Positions 7,949 to 16,400 of a stretch of DNA of 16,817 bases are shown piece by piece (the stretch's first letter is position 1; every line of letters starts with the position of its first letter). The DNA is from JABHCC01 sp964444375 (GTDB taxonomy: Bacteria > Bacteroidota > Bacteroidia > Bacteroidales > UBA12481): assembly GCA_964444375.1 (NCBI GenBank), contig CAYUGX010000068.1:1-16817 (forward strand), given 5' to 3'. The notes below the pieces were generated by a model. It ran no database searches. It was not told where the DNA came from and saw only the letters and a program-made list of their open reading frames with translations. The position numbers and the translations under genes are program-made.

Positions 7949-10351
7949 ATGAAGAATACTCTTGTCTCTTTGTGTATATTGCTCTGTATCACATTAGCGT
8001 TAACAGGGCAATCGATTCGTGTAGTTGACGCCACCAATTTACAACCGGTTTCGGATGTATTTATTTTTTCCAATCTGAAATCTACTTTAACCCTCGAAAA
8101 AGGCAGGGCGGATCTTAGCATCTTCAAATCATCTGACACACTCTATTTTCAACACCCGGCATACAAGACAAAATCACTTACAAAAGCAGCTATTATCGAA
8201 TCAGGCGGTATGGTCCTAATTGAAGAAGACTTGTTAAAGATGAATGAGGTCTTGGTGTCTGTTAACCGGTGGGAGCAGGAGAGACGGGAAATACCGAACA
8301 AAATTGAAGCTGTTAAAGCAAAAGAAGCAGAATTTTATAATCCCCAGACGACTGCCGATCTGGTAGCCTTGTCTGACCAGGTATATGTTCAGAAAAGCCA
8401 ACTCGGGGGGGGCAGTCCAATGATTCGGGGTTTTGCGGCAAACCGGGTATTGTTAGTCGTTGATGGTGTTAGATTGAATAATGCCATTTACCGATCGGGT
8501 AATTTGCAAAATATTATATCGCTTGATACCCATGTAATGGAAAATGCTGAGGTGATTTTTGGTCCTGGATCCATTATTTACGGTTCAGACGCTATGGGTG
8601 GTGTAATGGATTTTCATACGCGACACGTGAAATTGTCGACCTCTGATCAATCCTACTTTCGTTTCAATGCGCTAAGTCGCTACAGTTCATCAAATTTTGA
8701 GAAAACCGGGCATTTTGATGTCAGTTACGGTAAAAAACGCTGGGGTCTGCTTACCAGTGTCAGTTTTTCTGATTATGGAGACTTGCGCATGGGCAATCAA
8801 GGAGGGTTTGAGGATTATGAGCAGCCCTTTTATGTTCGCGTTCTACCCGACAGGGATACGGTTATTGTAAATGATGATCCCAGTTTACAGATCGGATCTG
8901 GTTTCAGTCAGGTAAATGTGATGCAAAAGATACGCTTCAGACCCAGTAAGTCTTTTGATGTGAATTATGCTTTTCATTATTCAAGAAGCAGTGATATCCC
9001 TCGCTACGATCGATTGATTCAGATCAAAGACGAGCAGCCCAAATATGCAGAATGGTACTATGGACCAACGCAATGGATTATGCATAGCTTATCCGTATCC
9101 ATGAATGACTCAACACCCCTATTTGATCAGCTAAAAATAACTTTGGCCTATCAGGCTTACTCAGAGAGTCGACACGATAGACAACTTGGTATGGAATCGA
9201 TACGTGAGCGCTTTGAATATCTTGATATTGCCAGTTTTAATGCAGATGCCAGTAAGCGGCTGATTGGGAAGAATGAGCTCTTCTATGGCCTTGAATGGGC
9301 AACTAATCGAGTCTTCTCTGTCGGGGCCAGCCGAAATATTTATTCAGGTGATATTGCTGCAGAATCTTCTAGGTATCCCGACGGGGGGAGCCTGTACATA
9401 AATTCTGGATTGTACGCAGGATTGAAGCGATATATCAATCAAAATTTAACCCTGGTAACCGGATTGAGAGGAAACTATGTGAATTTGCAATCGAGGTTTG
9501 TAAGCAAGCAATTCTATGATTTTCCTTTCAGTGAAATCAACTTGAGTAATCTGGCTTTTAATGGAAGCGCAGGATTGGCATGGCTACCAATGAGAGATTT
9601 GCAAGTGAATGCCAACCTGTCAACTGGTTTTAGAGCACCAAATCTTGACGATGTCGGTAAAGTATTTGACTCAGAACCAGGTCAAGTAATTGTGCCAAAT
9701 GAAAACCTAAAACCCGAATATGCCGTCAATGGGGATGTGGGATTCATTTACAATATTAGCTCTCGTGCAAAAATTGATGTAACAGGATTTTATTCTTATT
9801 TATTCGATGCAATGGTTCGCCGTCCTTTCACTTTTAATGGCCAGGATTCAATTTATTATGATGGTGAGTACAGTCAGGTTGAAGCCCTGGTCAATGCTGA
9901 CTGGGCGCAGGTTTATGGCGTGTCTACTAGCTTCAATTGGCAGCTCATGAGGCAATTATATCTTAAATCAAGTATCACTCTTACCCGGGGCAAGGATTCG
10001 GGTGGGTTTGCATTAAGACATGCGGCTCCAACCTTTGGTGCCACACATCTCATTTACCAAACAAAGAAGCTTAAGGCTGATCTGTATGTCAGGTATAATG
10101 GAGCCAAAAGGCATGAGGATATGCCTCCTTCAGAGTTATCCAAGCCATATATGTATACCCTAGATGAGTTTGGAAATTTGTACGCTCCCGGTTGGTATAC
10201 AGTAAACCTATCGGTAGCCTACCAGTTTAAACCCTTTCTTCAAATTAATGCAGGTATTGAAAACATCCTCGATAGACGATACAGGAGTTATAGTTCAGGC
10301 ATCGCTGCGCCCGGACGTAATTTCGTAGTGACTATTCGTACCAGTATTTAA
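7949..10351 (+). CDS. TonB-dependent outer-membrane receptor (hemoglobin/siderophore-like)
   Basis: Outer-membrane active transporter of about 800 aa driven by TonB. The start is set at the ATG at 7949 because it gives a clean signal peptide (MKNTLVSLCILLCITLALTGQ region); an ATG at 7934 and a TTG at 7931 would add five or six residues. Order of domains: signal peptide; short carboxypeptidase-regulatory-like domain to about residue 95; a TonB-box-like NEVLVSV segment; plug domain with SPMIRGFAANRVLLVVDGVR and GPGSIIYGSDAMGG; 22-strand-type barrel; C-terminal VNLSVAYQF...AGIENILDRRYRSY, which is the family end. FRAP (561-564) and an NPNL-like NENL (584-587) are present, as in heme receptors, but no His lies between them. 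Substrate is therefore uncertain. Its stop overlaps the convergent gene by 4 bp. Confidence 0.94.
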   Translation: MKNTLVSLCILLCITLALTGQSIRVVDATNLQPVSDVFIFSNLKSTLTLEKGRADLSIFKSSDTLYFQHPAYKTKSLTKAAIIESGGMVLIEEDLLKMNEVLVSVNRWEQERREIPNKIEAVKAKEAEFYNPQTTADLVALSDQVYVQKSQLGGGSPMIRGFAANRVLLVVDGVRLNNAIYRSGNLQNIISLDTHVMENAEVIFGPGSIIYGSDAMGGVMDFHTRHVKLSTSDQSYFRFNALSRYSSSNFEKTGHFDVSYGKKRWGLLTSVSFSDYGDLRMGNQGGFEDYEQPFYVRVLPDRDTVIVNDDPSLQIGSGFSQVNVMQKIRFRPSKSFDVNYAFHYSRSSDIPRYDRLIQIKDEQPKYAEWYYGPTQWIMHSLSVSMNDSTPLFDQLKITLAYQAYSESRHDRQLGMESIRERFEYLDIASFNADASKRLIGKNELFYGLEWATNRVFSVGASRNIYSGDIAAESSRYPDGGSLYINSGLYAGLKRYINQNLTLVTGLRGNYVNLQSRFVSKQFYDFPFSEINLSNLAFNGSAGLAWLPMRDLQVNANLSTGFRAPNLDDVGKVFDSEPGQVIVPNENLKPEYAVNGDVGFIYNISSRAKIDVTGFYSYLFDAMVRRPFTFNGQDSIYYDGEYSQVEALVNADWAQVYGVSTSFNWQLMRQLYLKSSITLTRGKDSGGFALRHAAPTFGATHLIYQTKKLKADLYVRYNGAKRHEDMPPSELSKPYMYTLDEFGNLYAPGWYTVNLSVAYQFKPFLQINAGIENILDRRYRSYSSGIAAPGRNFVVTIRTSI

Positions 10352-10872
10352 TTCCGATCGATGAAGTCTTGTAATGATGCATCAGCAGGTACAATTCTTA
10401 GTGTAAACCGCTTTCCTAATGGATATTTCCGAACCTGAAACAGGGGTAATAGTAGTCCCGTGGTGAACAAGGTTCCTCCTGTAATTAAATTGCCGACACT
10501 TAAAATAGGCGATATTGACCGGATAAGTCCATTAAAAGCAGCCATTGCGATAAATGCAGGTCCGGCAAATTGAAGCACCTTCCCACCACCTGCATAAATA
10601 CCGGATTCGCGTTTATGATATAGTGTATTAATCTCCCCGATGGGTATGGTTTCTCCCCTAATTACAATGAAATCTTTGCCAATTGCTTCAATCATTCCAA
10701 TAGTGGGTAATGGATAATGGTTGCGCATTATGCGAATGGAATCTCCACTAAGGAAATGTCGCTTGTTGCGAAAACTCTTTTTAAGAATCAAATGATTATC
10801 ATATTGAGCAAAACCCGAAAAAGGTAGTAGTGCAACAAGTGTCAATAGTGTGAGGCGAGTGACCTGGCTCAT
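10348..10872 (-). CDS. Small secreted/membrane protein of unknown function
   Basis: I do not recognise this 174-aa protein as a named family. It begins with a signal peptide (MSQ, hydrophobic core, FAQ at 21-23). Residues ~40-85 look like a small beta-rich module (GDSIRI, GMIEAIGKDFIVIRG, IPIGEINTLY), and two hydrophobic helices follow (~99-120 and ~125-146), then a short basic tail. The overall plan resembles small envelope proteins found widely in Bacteroidota. It starts 8 bp after the mnmD stop, so the two are probably one transcript. Its stop overlaps that of the TonB receptor gene on the other strand. Confidence 0.72.
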   Translation of the reverse strand: MSQVTRLTLLTLVALLPFSGFAQYDNHLILKKSFRNKRHFLSGDSIRIMRNHYPLPTIGMIEAIGKDFIVIRGETIPIGEINTLYHKRESGIYAGGGKVLQFAGPAFIAMAAFNGLIRSISPILSVGNLITGGTLFTTGLLLPLFQVRKYPLGKRFTLRIVPADASLQDFIDRN

Positions 10873-10880
10873 AAATCAAA

Positions 10881-11537
10881 TTATTGTTTTGTGGCTCTAA
10901 GCATTTCTCTTTTGCCCGGTGGACCAGGCAATCGTTCTACTTTAAATCCGATATTTTGTAAAAGTCTCCTGACTTTCCCTTTCGCGCAATAGGTTAGAAA
11001 CAGCCCGCCAGTTGACAGCGAATTGTACGCATTGACTAGTGATGCTTCCTCCCATAACTCGGGTTGTACCTCTGGTCCGAATGCATCAAAATACATCAAA
11101 TCAAAATTGGATAAGCCACTAAGCTTAAGGAAGTCTTGGTGGCTCTTGAACAAGGTAAAAGTTGGGGTGATTGAAAACCATGAATTACTAATTGAGTCAT
11201 GGAATTTATTGAATATTTCTTTATTGATATCTAGCTGCTGCGGATAGTTTAATTGTTTGTATTCATCTGATTCTAAAGGAAACTTCTCTATTGCAAAATA
11301 TTCAACTCGTTGATGACTTTTCTGTGTATATACTAAGCTAAGAAGAGCATTTAGGCCAGTTCCGAAACCCATCTCAATGATTCTGATGTTCTTTTTTTGA
11401 ATGTGCATTAATCCCTGCTCAATAAATACATGAGAAGACTCCTGGATGGCACCATGGACAGAATGATAGCATTCATCCACACCAGATAGTCGCAAAGAAT
11501 GCGAACCATCATCGGTTATGAAAATGCTTCTTTCCAT
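10881..11537 (-). CDS. mnmD: tRNA 5-methylaminomethyl-2-thiouridine methyltransferase, MnmD (stand-alone MnmC1 domain)
   Basis: SAM-dependent methyltransferase, 218 aa, that completes the mnm5s2U wobble modification in tRNAs for Lys, Glu and Gln-type codons. It corresponds to the N-terminal half of E. coli MnmC; the FAD oxidase half is absent, which is the usual stand-alone form. Seen in the sequence: YHSVHGAIQES and FIEQGL near the N-terminus; SAM-binding EMGFGTG (55-61); acidic strand end at AIEK (~82-85); the catalytic-region motif DAFGPEVQPELW (151-162), equivalent to DAFxPxxNPxxW of MnmC; TYCAKGKVRR (182-191); and C-terminal LPGPPGKREM (203-212). It heads a probable two-gene unit with the small membrane protein downstream. 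The leader is short and shared with the divergent gene at 11600; I found no consensus promoter in it. Confidence 0.9.
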   Translation of the reverse strand: MERSIFITDDGSHSLRLSGVDECYHSVHGAIQESSHVFIEQGLMHIQKKNIRIIEMGFGTGLNALLSLVYTQKSHQRVEYFAIEKFPLESDEYKQLNYPQQLDINKEIFNKFHDSISNSWFSITPTFTLFKSHQDFLKLSGLSNFDLMYFDAFGPEVQPELWEEASLVNAYNSLSTGGLFLTYCAKGKVRRLLQNIGFKVERLPGPPGKREMLRATKQ

Positions 11538-11599
11538 TTGGAGCTAATGTACAAATAGTTCAATTGATTTTTTTAATATTGTAGCCAAAATCAGAAGAC

Positions 11600-12520
11600 A
11601 TGAAAAGAAGCATTGCACTGTGGTTTTTGCTAATATGCATTGGGGGATCAATCATTGGACAGGAAACACTCACTGAGTATCCACCCTTGCTGAAAGGATA
11701 TCAGGATAATCCTGGTAAAGTCTTTAAGAACCATTATTTCAACTATATCACATTGAAGGATGAGAGTGGAGAAAACGAACGGCAATCAACCGGTTTATTT
11801 TGGGAGATTAGTTATGTGTATGATTCTGTGTTCAGACAGAAAGAGAAGTTCCACGAATTCATGGTTAACCACGTTAAAGATTTAGGAGGAGTATTATTTT
11901 TTCAAGACACCTCATCCCTTCATTTTGCCATTGTGCGTGAGGGTAGGAAGAATATATGGGGTAGAGCACAGTTTTCTTCAGATAAAAGCTATAGATTGAA
12001 AATTATCGAAGAACGACCTTTTGATAACAAACTATCCTTCGATGAATCTTTCGTCCCCCAGTATGACGATCTTGTTGAACCCGTGAACATGCCACCTAGA
12101 ATAGGAATATTGCCATCTAGTGTAATTAACCGTGCACGATATAGTAAATTCAATCATTTTCGGATTACCTATGTCAGTGAGAGCCGGGAGTCATTTGAGC
12201 AGAAATTAATGGGCCCATTTTGGGACTTAAAGCTCAGTGTGATCAATGAAGAGGGTGCAGTAGATAAGCGTGTATCAACTATAGAAATCATGGAAAGTTA
12301 TTACCGAGCTGTTCGTCAGGCGGGAGGAACCATATTGAAAAGCAGACCAAGAGAAATGATTTTTTATCTGCCCATTCAAGACCAGGATAAAAAACTATGG
12401 GTACGCTTGATGACCTCACTGGATGGGGTCTATTACCTGAGAATGATCTTACAGGCAAATGAAGATGAGACGCCTCCAACACCCGCTGCTAAGAAAGTGC
12501 TGAAAGACACAACGAAGTAA
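11600..12520 (+). CDS. Secreted protein with two copies of an OmpA-associated-type domain
   Basis: Protein of 306 aa with a signal peptide ending near GSIIGQ (residue 21). The mature part is two copies of one domain of about 95-100 residues. Copy A (~43-137) has GLFWEI (65-70), then DLGGVLFF (94-101) and NIWGRAQ...YRLKII (118-136). Copy B (~183-285) has GPFWDL (205-210), QAGGTILK (240-247) and KLWVRLM...YYLRMIL (266-284). The GG then W-V-x-V then D-G-x-Y-x-L pattern resembles the module found ahead of OmpA domains in many Bacteroidota outer-membrane proteins, but no OmpA peptidoglycan-binding domain follows here. The C-terminus is short and polar. Location periplasm or outer membrane is inferred; function is unknown. 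The nearest neighbour on the same strand is 298 bp downstream, so it looks monocistronic. Confidence 0.75.
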   Translation: MKRSIALWFLLICIGGSIIGQETLTEYPPLLKGYQDNPGKVFKNHYFNYITLKDESGENERQSTGLFWEISYVYDSVFRQKEKFHEFMVNHVKDLGGVLFFQDTSSLHFAIVREGRKNIWGRAQFSSDKSYRLKIIEERPFDNKLSFDESFVPQYDDLVEPVNMPPRIGILPSSVINRARYSKFNHFRITYVSESRESFEQKLMGPFWDLKLSVINEEGAVDKRVSTIEIMESYYRAVRQAGGTILKSRPREMIFYLPIQDQDKKLWVRLMTSLDGVYYLRMILQANEDETPPTPAAKKVLKDTTK

Positions 12521-12570
12521 TATTCCAAAACCTGCTTTACGTATTCAAATAGTAGACTTCCTTCATGAAA

Positions 12571-12601
12571 ACCCATGTAATGTAACGCCATGTACATGGG
12601 T
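12571..12601. repeat. Inverted repeat, 9-bp perfect arms
   Basis: ACCCATGTA (12571-12579) and TACATGGGT (12593-12601) are perfect inverted copies with a 13-nt loop. No T-run follows, so it is a poor intrinsic terminator. It lies 50 bp after the stop of the duplicated-domain protein and could be a 3' stabilising hairpin or a protein-binding site. Confidence 0.6.
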
Positions 12602-12780
12602 CCATCCTATTGACTCGTTTCACAATTCCCACAAGCATTAATCGGTTTTCGAGTCATGCAATGGTTCTAAATCTGGACGATATTTCCATAAACTGGAACA
12701 TTTGCAAAATTTGGCAAGATGGTAAGGTGAAGATATTCAATTAGTTAGGTGTGATTTTTCTTGTTTGGTTCATGTTTTGG

Positions 12781-12795
12781 TCTGAGTTCCTCAGA
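12781..12795. repeat. Short inverted repeat upstream of the 76-aa gene
   Basis: TCTGAG and CTCAGA are separated by three bases, 24 bp before the ATG at 12819. It may form a small hairpin in the mRNA leader or be an operator half-site pair. At this length chance is a real possibility. Confidence 0.3.
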
Positions 12796-12818
12796 TAAAA
12801 ACATTAAAAATTACAGCC

Positions 12819-13049
12819 ATGACACACAGAACAGGAAAAGTTATCGGAAAAAGGAACAAATACGGAGTATTCGGAAGAAAGAAGTACTATGTCAGCGTGC
12901 AGTTCGAGCAGAAGTATGATCGCAATGGCAGGGATAAGTATGAGTATGAAGTAAATGCTGAGTTATTCAATAGTATTGTTGTAGGTGCATTTGTTCGCGG
13001 AGAATTTGAACAAGTCCCCGAGGGATTGCGTCCACTTTATTTCTATTAA
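12819..13049 (+). CDS. Small beta-rich protein of unknown function, 76 aa
   Basis: I do not recognise a named family with confidence. The sequence alternates like a small beta barrel: TGKVIGK, a basic loop, YYVSVQFEQ, a charged turn, KYEYEVNAELFNSIVVGAFVRGEFEQ, then GLRPLYFY. The layout (V-x-K, YYVxVxFE, E-V-x-x-E-L-F, VG-x-x-V-x-G) resembles the short DUF2500/DUF7489-type modules, but this is only a visual resemblance. No signal peptide, so cytoplasmic. The N-terminal third is strongly basic. The ATG at 12819 follows an A-rich leader typical of the phylum. An intrinsic terminator begins 7 bp after the stop, so it is transcribed alone or as the last gene of its unit, which supports it being real. 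Confidence 0.72.
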   Translation: MTHRTGKVIGKRNKYGVFGRKKYYVSVQFEQKYDRNGRDKYEYEVNAELFNSIVVGAFVRGEFEQVPEGLRPLYFY

Positions 13050-13055
13050 TAGATT

Positions 13056-13092
13056 AACCCCTGCGGCCTGCATTTGACTTCAGGGGTTTTGT
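13056..13092 (+). terminator. Intrinsic terminator after the 76-aa gene
   Basis: AACCCCTG (13056-13063) pairs perfectly with CAGGGGTT (13081-13088) around a 17-nt loop, and TTG then more pyrimidines follow the stem, giving a short T-run (TTTT at 13087-13090). Its position 7 bp after a stop codon fits a rho-independent terminator. Confidence 0.7.
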
Positions 13093-13108
13093 CTATTCGT
13101 ACAGCAAA

Positions 13109-13139
13109 TTGGTTTGCCCAGAAAAAAACAGTATATTTA
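13109..13139 (+). promoter_or_regulatory. Possible promoter for the 93-aa gene and the UvrA-like gene
   Basis: TATATTTA (13132-13139) matches the -7 consensus TAnnTTTG except for its last base. A TTG (13109-13111) lies 20 bp upstream. The ATG at 13162 follows 22 bp later. It lies directly after the terminator of the preceding gene, where a new transcript must begin, but the match is imperfect. Confidence 0.3.
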
Positions 13140-13161
13140 GTTAAGAATAGAATATACTGAT

Positions 13162-13443
13162 ATGGCCAGCCGTAAAGAGTTAAAAAAAGACATCGACTAC
13201 CTGGTATTTGAACTGATTGCAGATTGCTATGGATCGATAGAAGAAAATCCTGAAAAGGATCTGAGCGGATTCGAACAAGTAATTAATGACGCCATAGAAT
13301 TAAAGGATCAATTAATCACTCGGATAAATCAATTTGATTGTAAAGAGTCCCCTAATTCAAAAGCTTATTTTAAAGCAATCAAAACCGATTTGATTGCAGG
13401 ATTGCAGGGAGGATATGAAAAACTCGAATCCATTCTCGGATGA
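13162..13443 (+). CDS. Small all-helical conserved-type protein of unknown function, 93 aa
   Basis: A cytoplasmic 93-aa protein with no signal peptide or catalytic motif. The pattern of hydrophobic and charged residues suggests a bundle of four helices: ELKKDIDYLVFELIADCYGS, a Pro/Glu turn, FEQVINDAIELKDQLITRINQF, a Ser/Pro turn, and AYFKAIKTDLIAGLQGGYEKLESIL. It has the look of a small protein conserved in Bacteroidota, but I cannot name its function. Its last 29 bp overlap the start of the UvrA-like gene in another frame, which indicates co-transcription and probable translational coupling. It could be a partner or regulator of that protein (inference). Confidence 0.78.
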   Translation: MASRKELKKDIDYLVFELIADCYGSIEENPEKDLSGFEQVINDAIELKDQLITRINQFDCKESPNSKAYFKAIKTDLIAGLQGGYEKLESILG

Positions 13444-16400
13444 TTGTATTTTCATTCATCGGGCCACTGAAAATAACTTAAAACAAGTCTCTCTTACTTT
13501 ACCCAAGCAATCGTACATCCTGATTACAGGTGTTTCAGGATCTGGAAAGTCATCACTGGTAAAGGAAATCATCAGCAATGAAGGGAAACGCCGTTTCCTT
13601 GAGCAACAAAATCCAAGGGTACGAACTATACTGGCTGGTTTGAATCCATCGGCTGTTGATGAGGTCAACGGATTGAGTCCGGTTATCTCGTTAGACCAGA
13701 TTTCAGGTAGCACGAATACTAGATCTACTGTAGGAACGCTCAGTGGGCTGTATGATCAACTGCGGCTCCTTTTTGCCAGATATGGAAGAAATAAAGATGG
13801 AATCCGCCCCGGTAATCTAAGCCGATCAAATTTCTCTTTCAATACTGATCAAGGAGCCTGTCAGAGGTGTCAGGGGCTTGGAATTGAAGAATATATTGAT
13901 CCTGATACATTTATAGTCAATGAAGACCTAAGCATTGAAGATGGGGCATTAAGTTTAAAGACACCTACCGGATATATTATTTACTCACAAGTAACTTATG
14001 ATGTACTTCAGGCGGTTTGTGAAGTAGAAGGATTTTCAATCAAACGACCCTGGAAAGAGTTAAAGCAGGCAGAAAAAGAGATCATTTTTTACGGGAGCAA
14101 TAAGTCCAAAGTACCCTTCGGAAAGCACACTCTTGAGTCAAGAATGAAATGGACCGGGATTACCGCCAAGCCAAGAGATGAAGGATTTTATCGTGGAATT
14201 CTGACGATCATGGAGGAGATTCTCAAGCGCGACCGTAATGTGAATATCCTGAAGTATACACGGTCTAGAATTTGCAGAATCTGCCACGGCTATAGACTTA
14301 ACAGTGATGCTTTGTCGGTTTTTTGGAATGGTCGTCACATCGGTGAATGGGCAGATTATACACTGAGGGAATTACATCAGCTATTTAGCAACAGCTTGCC
14401 CGATTCAGTAAGCGATGGAGAAAAGAAAATAACAGTCTTTATCAGTCAGCAGCTTGTACACTATCAAAAACTGGGACTGGGATACCTGTCACTAAATCGC
14501 GACAGTAAGTCGTTGTCAGCCGGCGAGGTAAAACGAATTCGTTTGGCTGCCTTGATGCAACCGGGATTAAGCGGATTGATATATACCTTAGACGAACCCA
14601 CCGTGGGTTTGCATCCCCGTGATCACCATAGTCTGCTTAAGCTGTTGAAACAGCTTCAAAAAGAGGGAAATACCATTATCAGTGTCGACCATAAGTTTTA
14701 CAGTATGCGTGAGGCTGATTATTGGGTTGATTTAGGGCCTCAGGCCGGACGTAATGGGGGAGAAGTGCTCTTTGCTGATCGATGTGATCCACAATTGTTC
14801 GATGACCCTTCATTAAAAGAGAGCTTAACCTGGCAGTACTATACAAATCAAGTCAAACTCTCAAGGGCTAGTTTGTCACCTAGCAGTGCTGGCAAGATGC
14901 AAGTGGTAAGAGCCAGTATCAATAACCTCAAAGGTATTTCACCAACATTTTTACTAAACCGCCTGAATGTGATTTGTGGTGTTTCAGGGGCAGGAAAATC
15001 CACCTTGCTTAAAAGTGTTTTGGCCGAATATTTTGAAGGTAATCGCACCCAGGCCGTCGAAACGATTACGTCTGACCGGCAGTTTAAAAAGGTGATCTGG
15101 GTAGATCAAAAGCCGATCGGACGTAATTCACGAAGTAATCCGGCGACCTACATAAAATTATTCGATCGCATTAGGGATCTTTTCGCTGGTTTACCAGCAG
15201 CTAAGAAGCTGGGATTAAAGAAAAGTCATTTTTCATTTAATGCAAGCGGAGGTCGTTGCGAAAAGTGTCTTGGAGCTGGTTCAATTGAAATCGGATTGAG
15301 TTACCTGGGGAAATTGGCAGAGACATGTGACCAGTGCATGGGTCTTCGCTTCAGTAGACAGGTCCTGTCAATTCAATATTCAGGAAAGAATATTGCCCAG
15401 GTTTTAGATATGGAGATTGACGAGGCCTTGTATTTCTTTTCTGATCAACCCAGGATACTACCTTATATTGAAACCCTTCAGCTGCTGGGTCTGGGATATA
15501 TCAAGCTCGGACAAAGTTCTTCAACACTATCAGGTGGTGAGGCTCAGCGTATCAAGCTGGTGAGCGAATTAGTCAAAGCAAAATCCAAACATTGCCTCTA
15601 CCTTTTTGATGAGCCAAGTAATGGGCTGCATTATCATGATATTTCTATTCTTTTACAAGGTTTTGATCGATTACTTGAGCAAGAGAATACACTGATCCTG
15701 GTTGAACACGAGCCTCGCATTGTTGAATTGGCTGATTGGGTGGTTGAGTTGGGGCCTGAAGCGGGGGATTTGGGCGGGGAGATTATTTTTGAAGGCCATC
15801 CCTCTGACTATCGTGATTCAAACTCTCCAATGGCCTGCATAGTTAATTCTTTGTCGGCAAAACCATATAGCAACTGGTCATCAGACCAGAAAGCCACAGA
15901 TAAAATAAACAGTATTAACCTGGTCGGTGTTCGAACGAATAACCTCAAAAACATAAGCCTGCAGATCCCTCATTACAAGCAATCGGTGATAACCGGAAAG
16001 TCAGGATCTGGTAAAACGAGTTTGGCATTTGGAACCATTGTGAACAGGTCAAATTATTTGTTCACCCAAACATTTTCGCCTTACGTTAGGAATGTGATGG
16101 GAGTTCGGGATACCGGAGATGTAGAATCTGTGCGGGGTTTGCTACCGGCTATTGGAATACCGTATCAGCAGCCAACTAAGGCTGCTCATTCTACGGTAGG
16201 GACGCTTTTAGGTATTCAGCACCTGATTCGATTATTGTTCTCAAGGTTTTCTGTTGATTCTACTGGTCAATCATGTCCGTTATGGGCAAATCAATTCTCG
16301 TATTTACATCCTTCGGGTGCCTGTGCCAATTGTAACGGATTGGGTGAAGTGAAAAAAACCAATGAGTCACTGCTTGTGGGTAGAACTGATTTGTCTATTT

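Larger units (their letters stand above)
12521..12818. other. 298-bp intergenic region without a recognisable gene
   Basis: No open frame longer than a few codons was found and there is no tRNA-like fold. It contains a 9-bp perfect inverted repeat (12571-12601), a short 6-bp inverted repeat near the downstream start (12781-12795), and otherwise AT-rich sequence. It presumably holds the 3' end of the upstream transcript and the promoter of the 76-aa gene, although I see no exact TAnnTTTG box. Confidence 0.6.

Noticed and set aside
12565..12618. Tiny open frames (MKTHVM and MYMGPSY) across the inverted repeat, as possible leader peptides
   Set aside because: They are six and seven codons long with no ribosome-binding site or codon bias, and no attenuator structure follows.
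12655..12685. tRNA-like GGTTCTAAATC T-loop resemblance
   Set aside because: No matching acceptor, D or anticodon stems could be built around it.
13456..15048. Several minus-strand open frames of 60-85 codons
   Set aside because: They lie wholly inside the UvrA-like gene, whose motifs are intact on the plus strand, and have no recognisable features.
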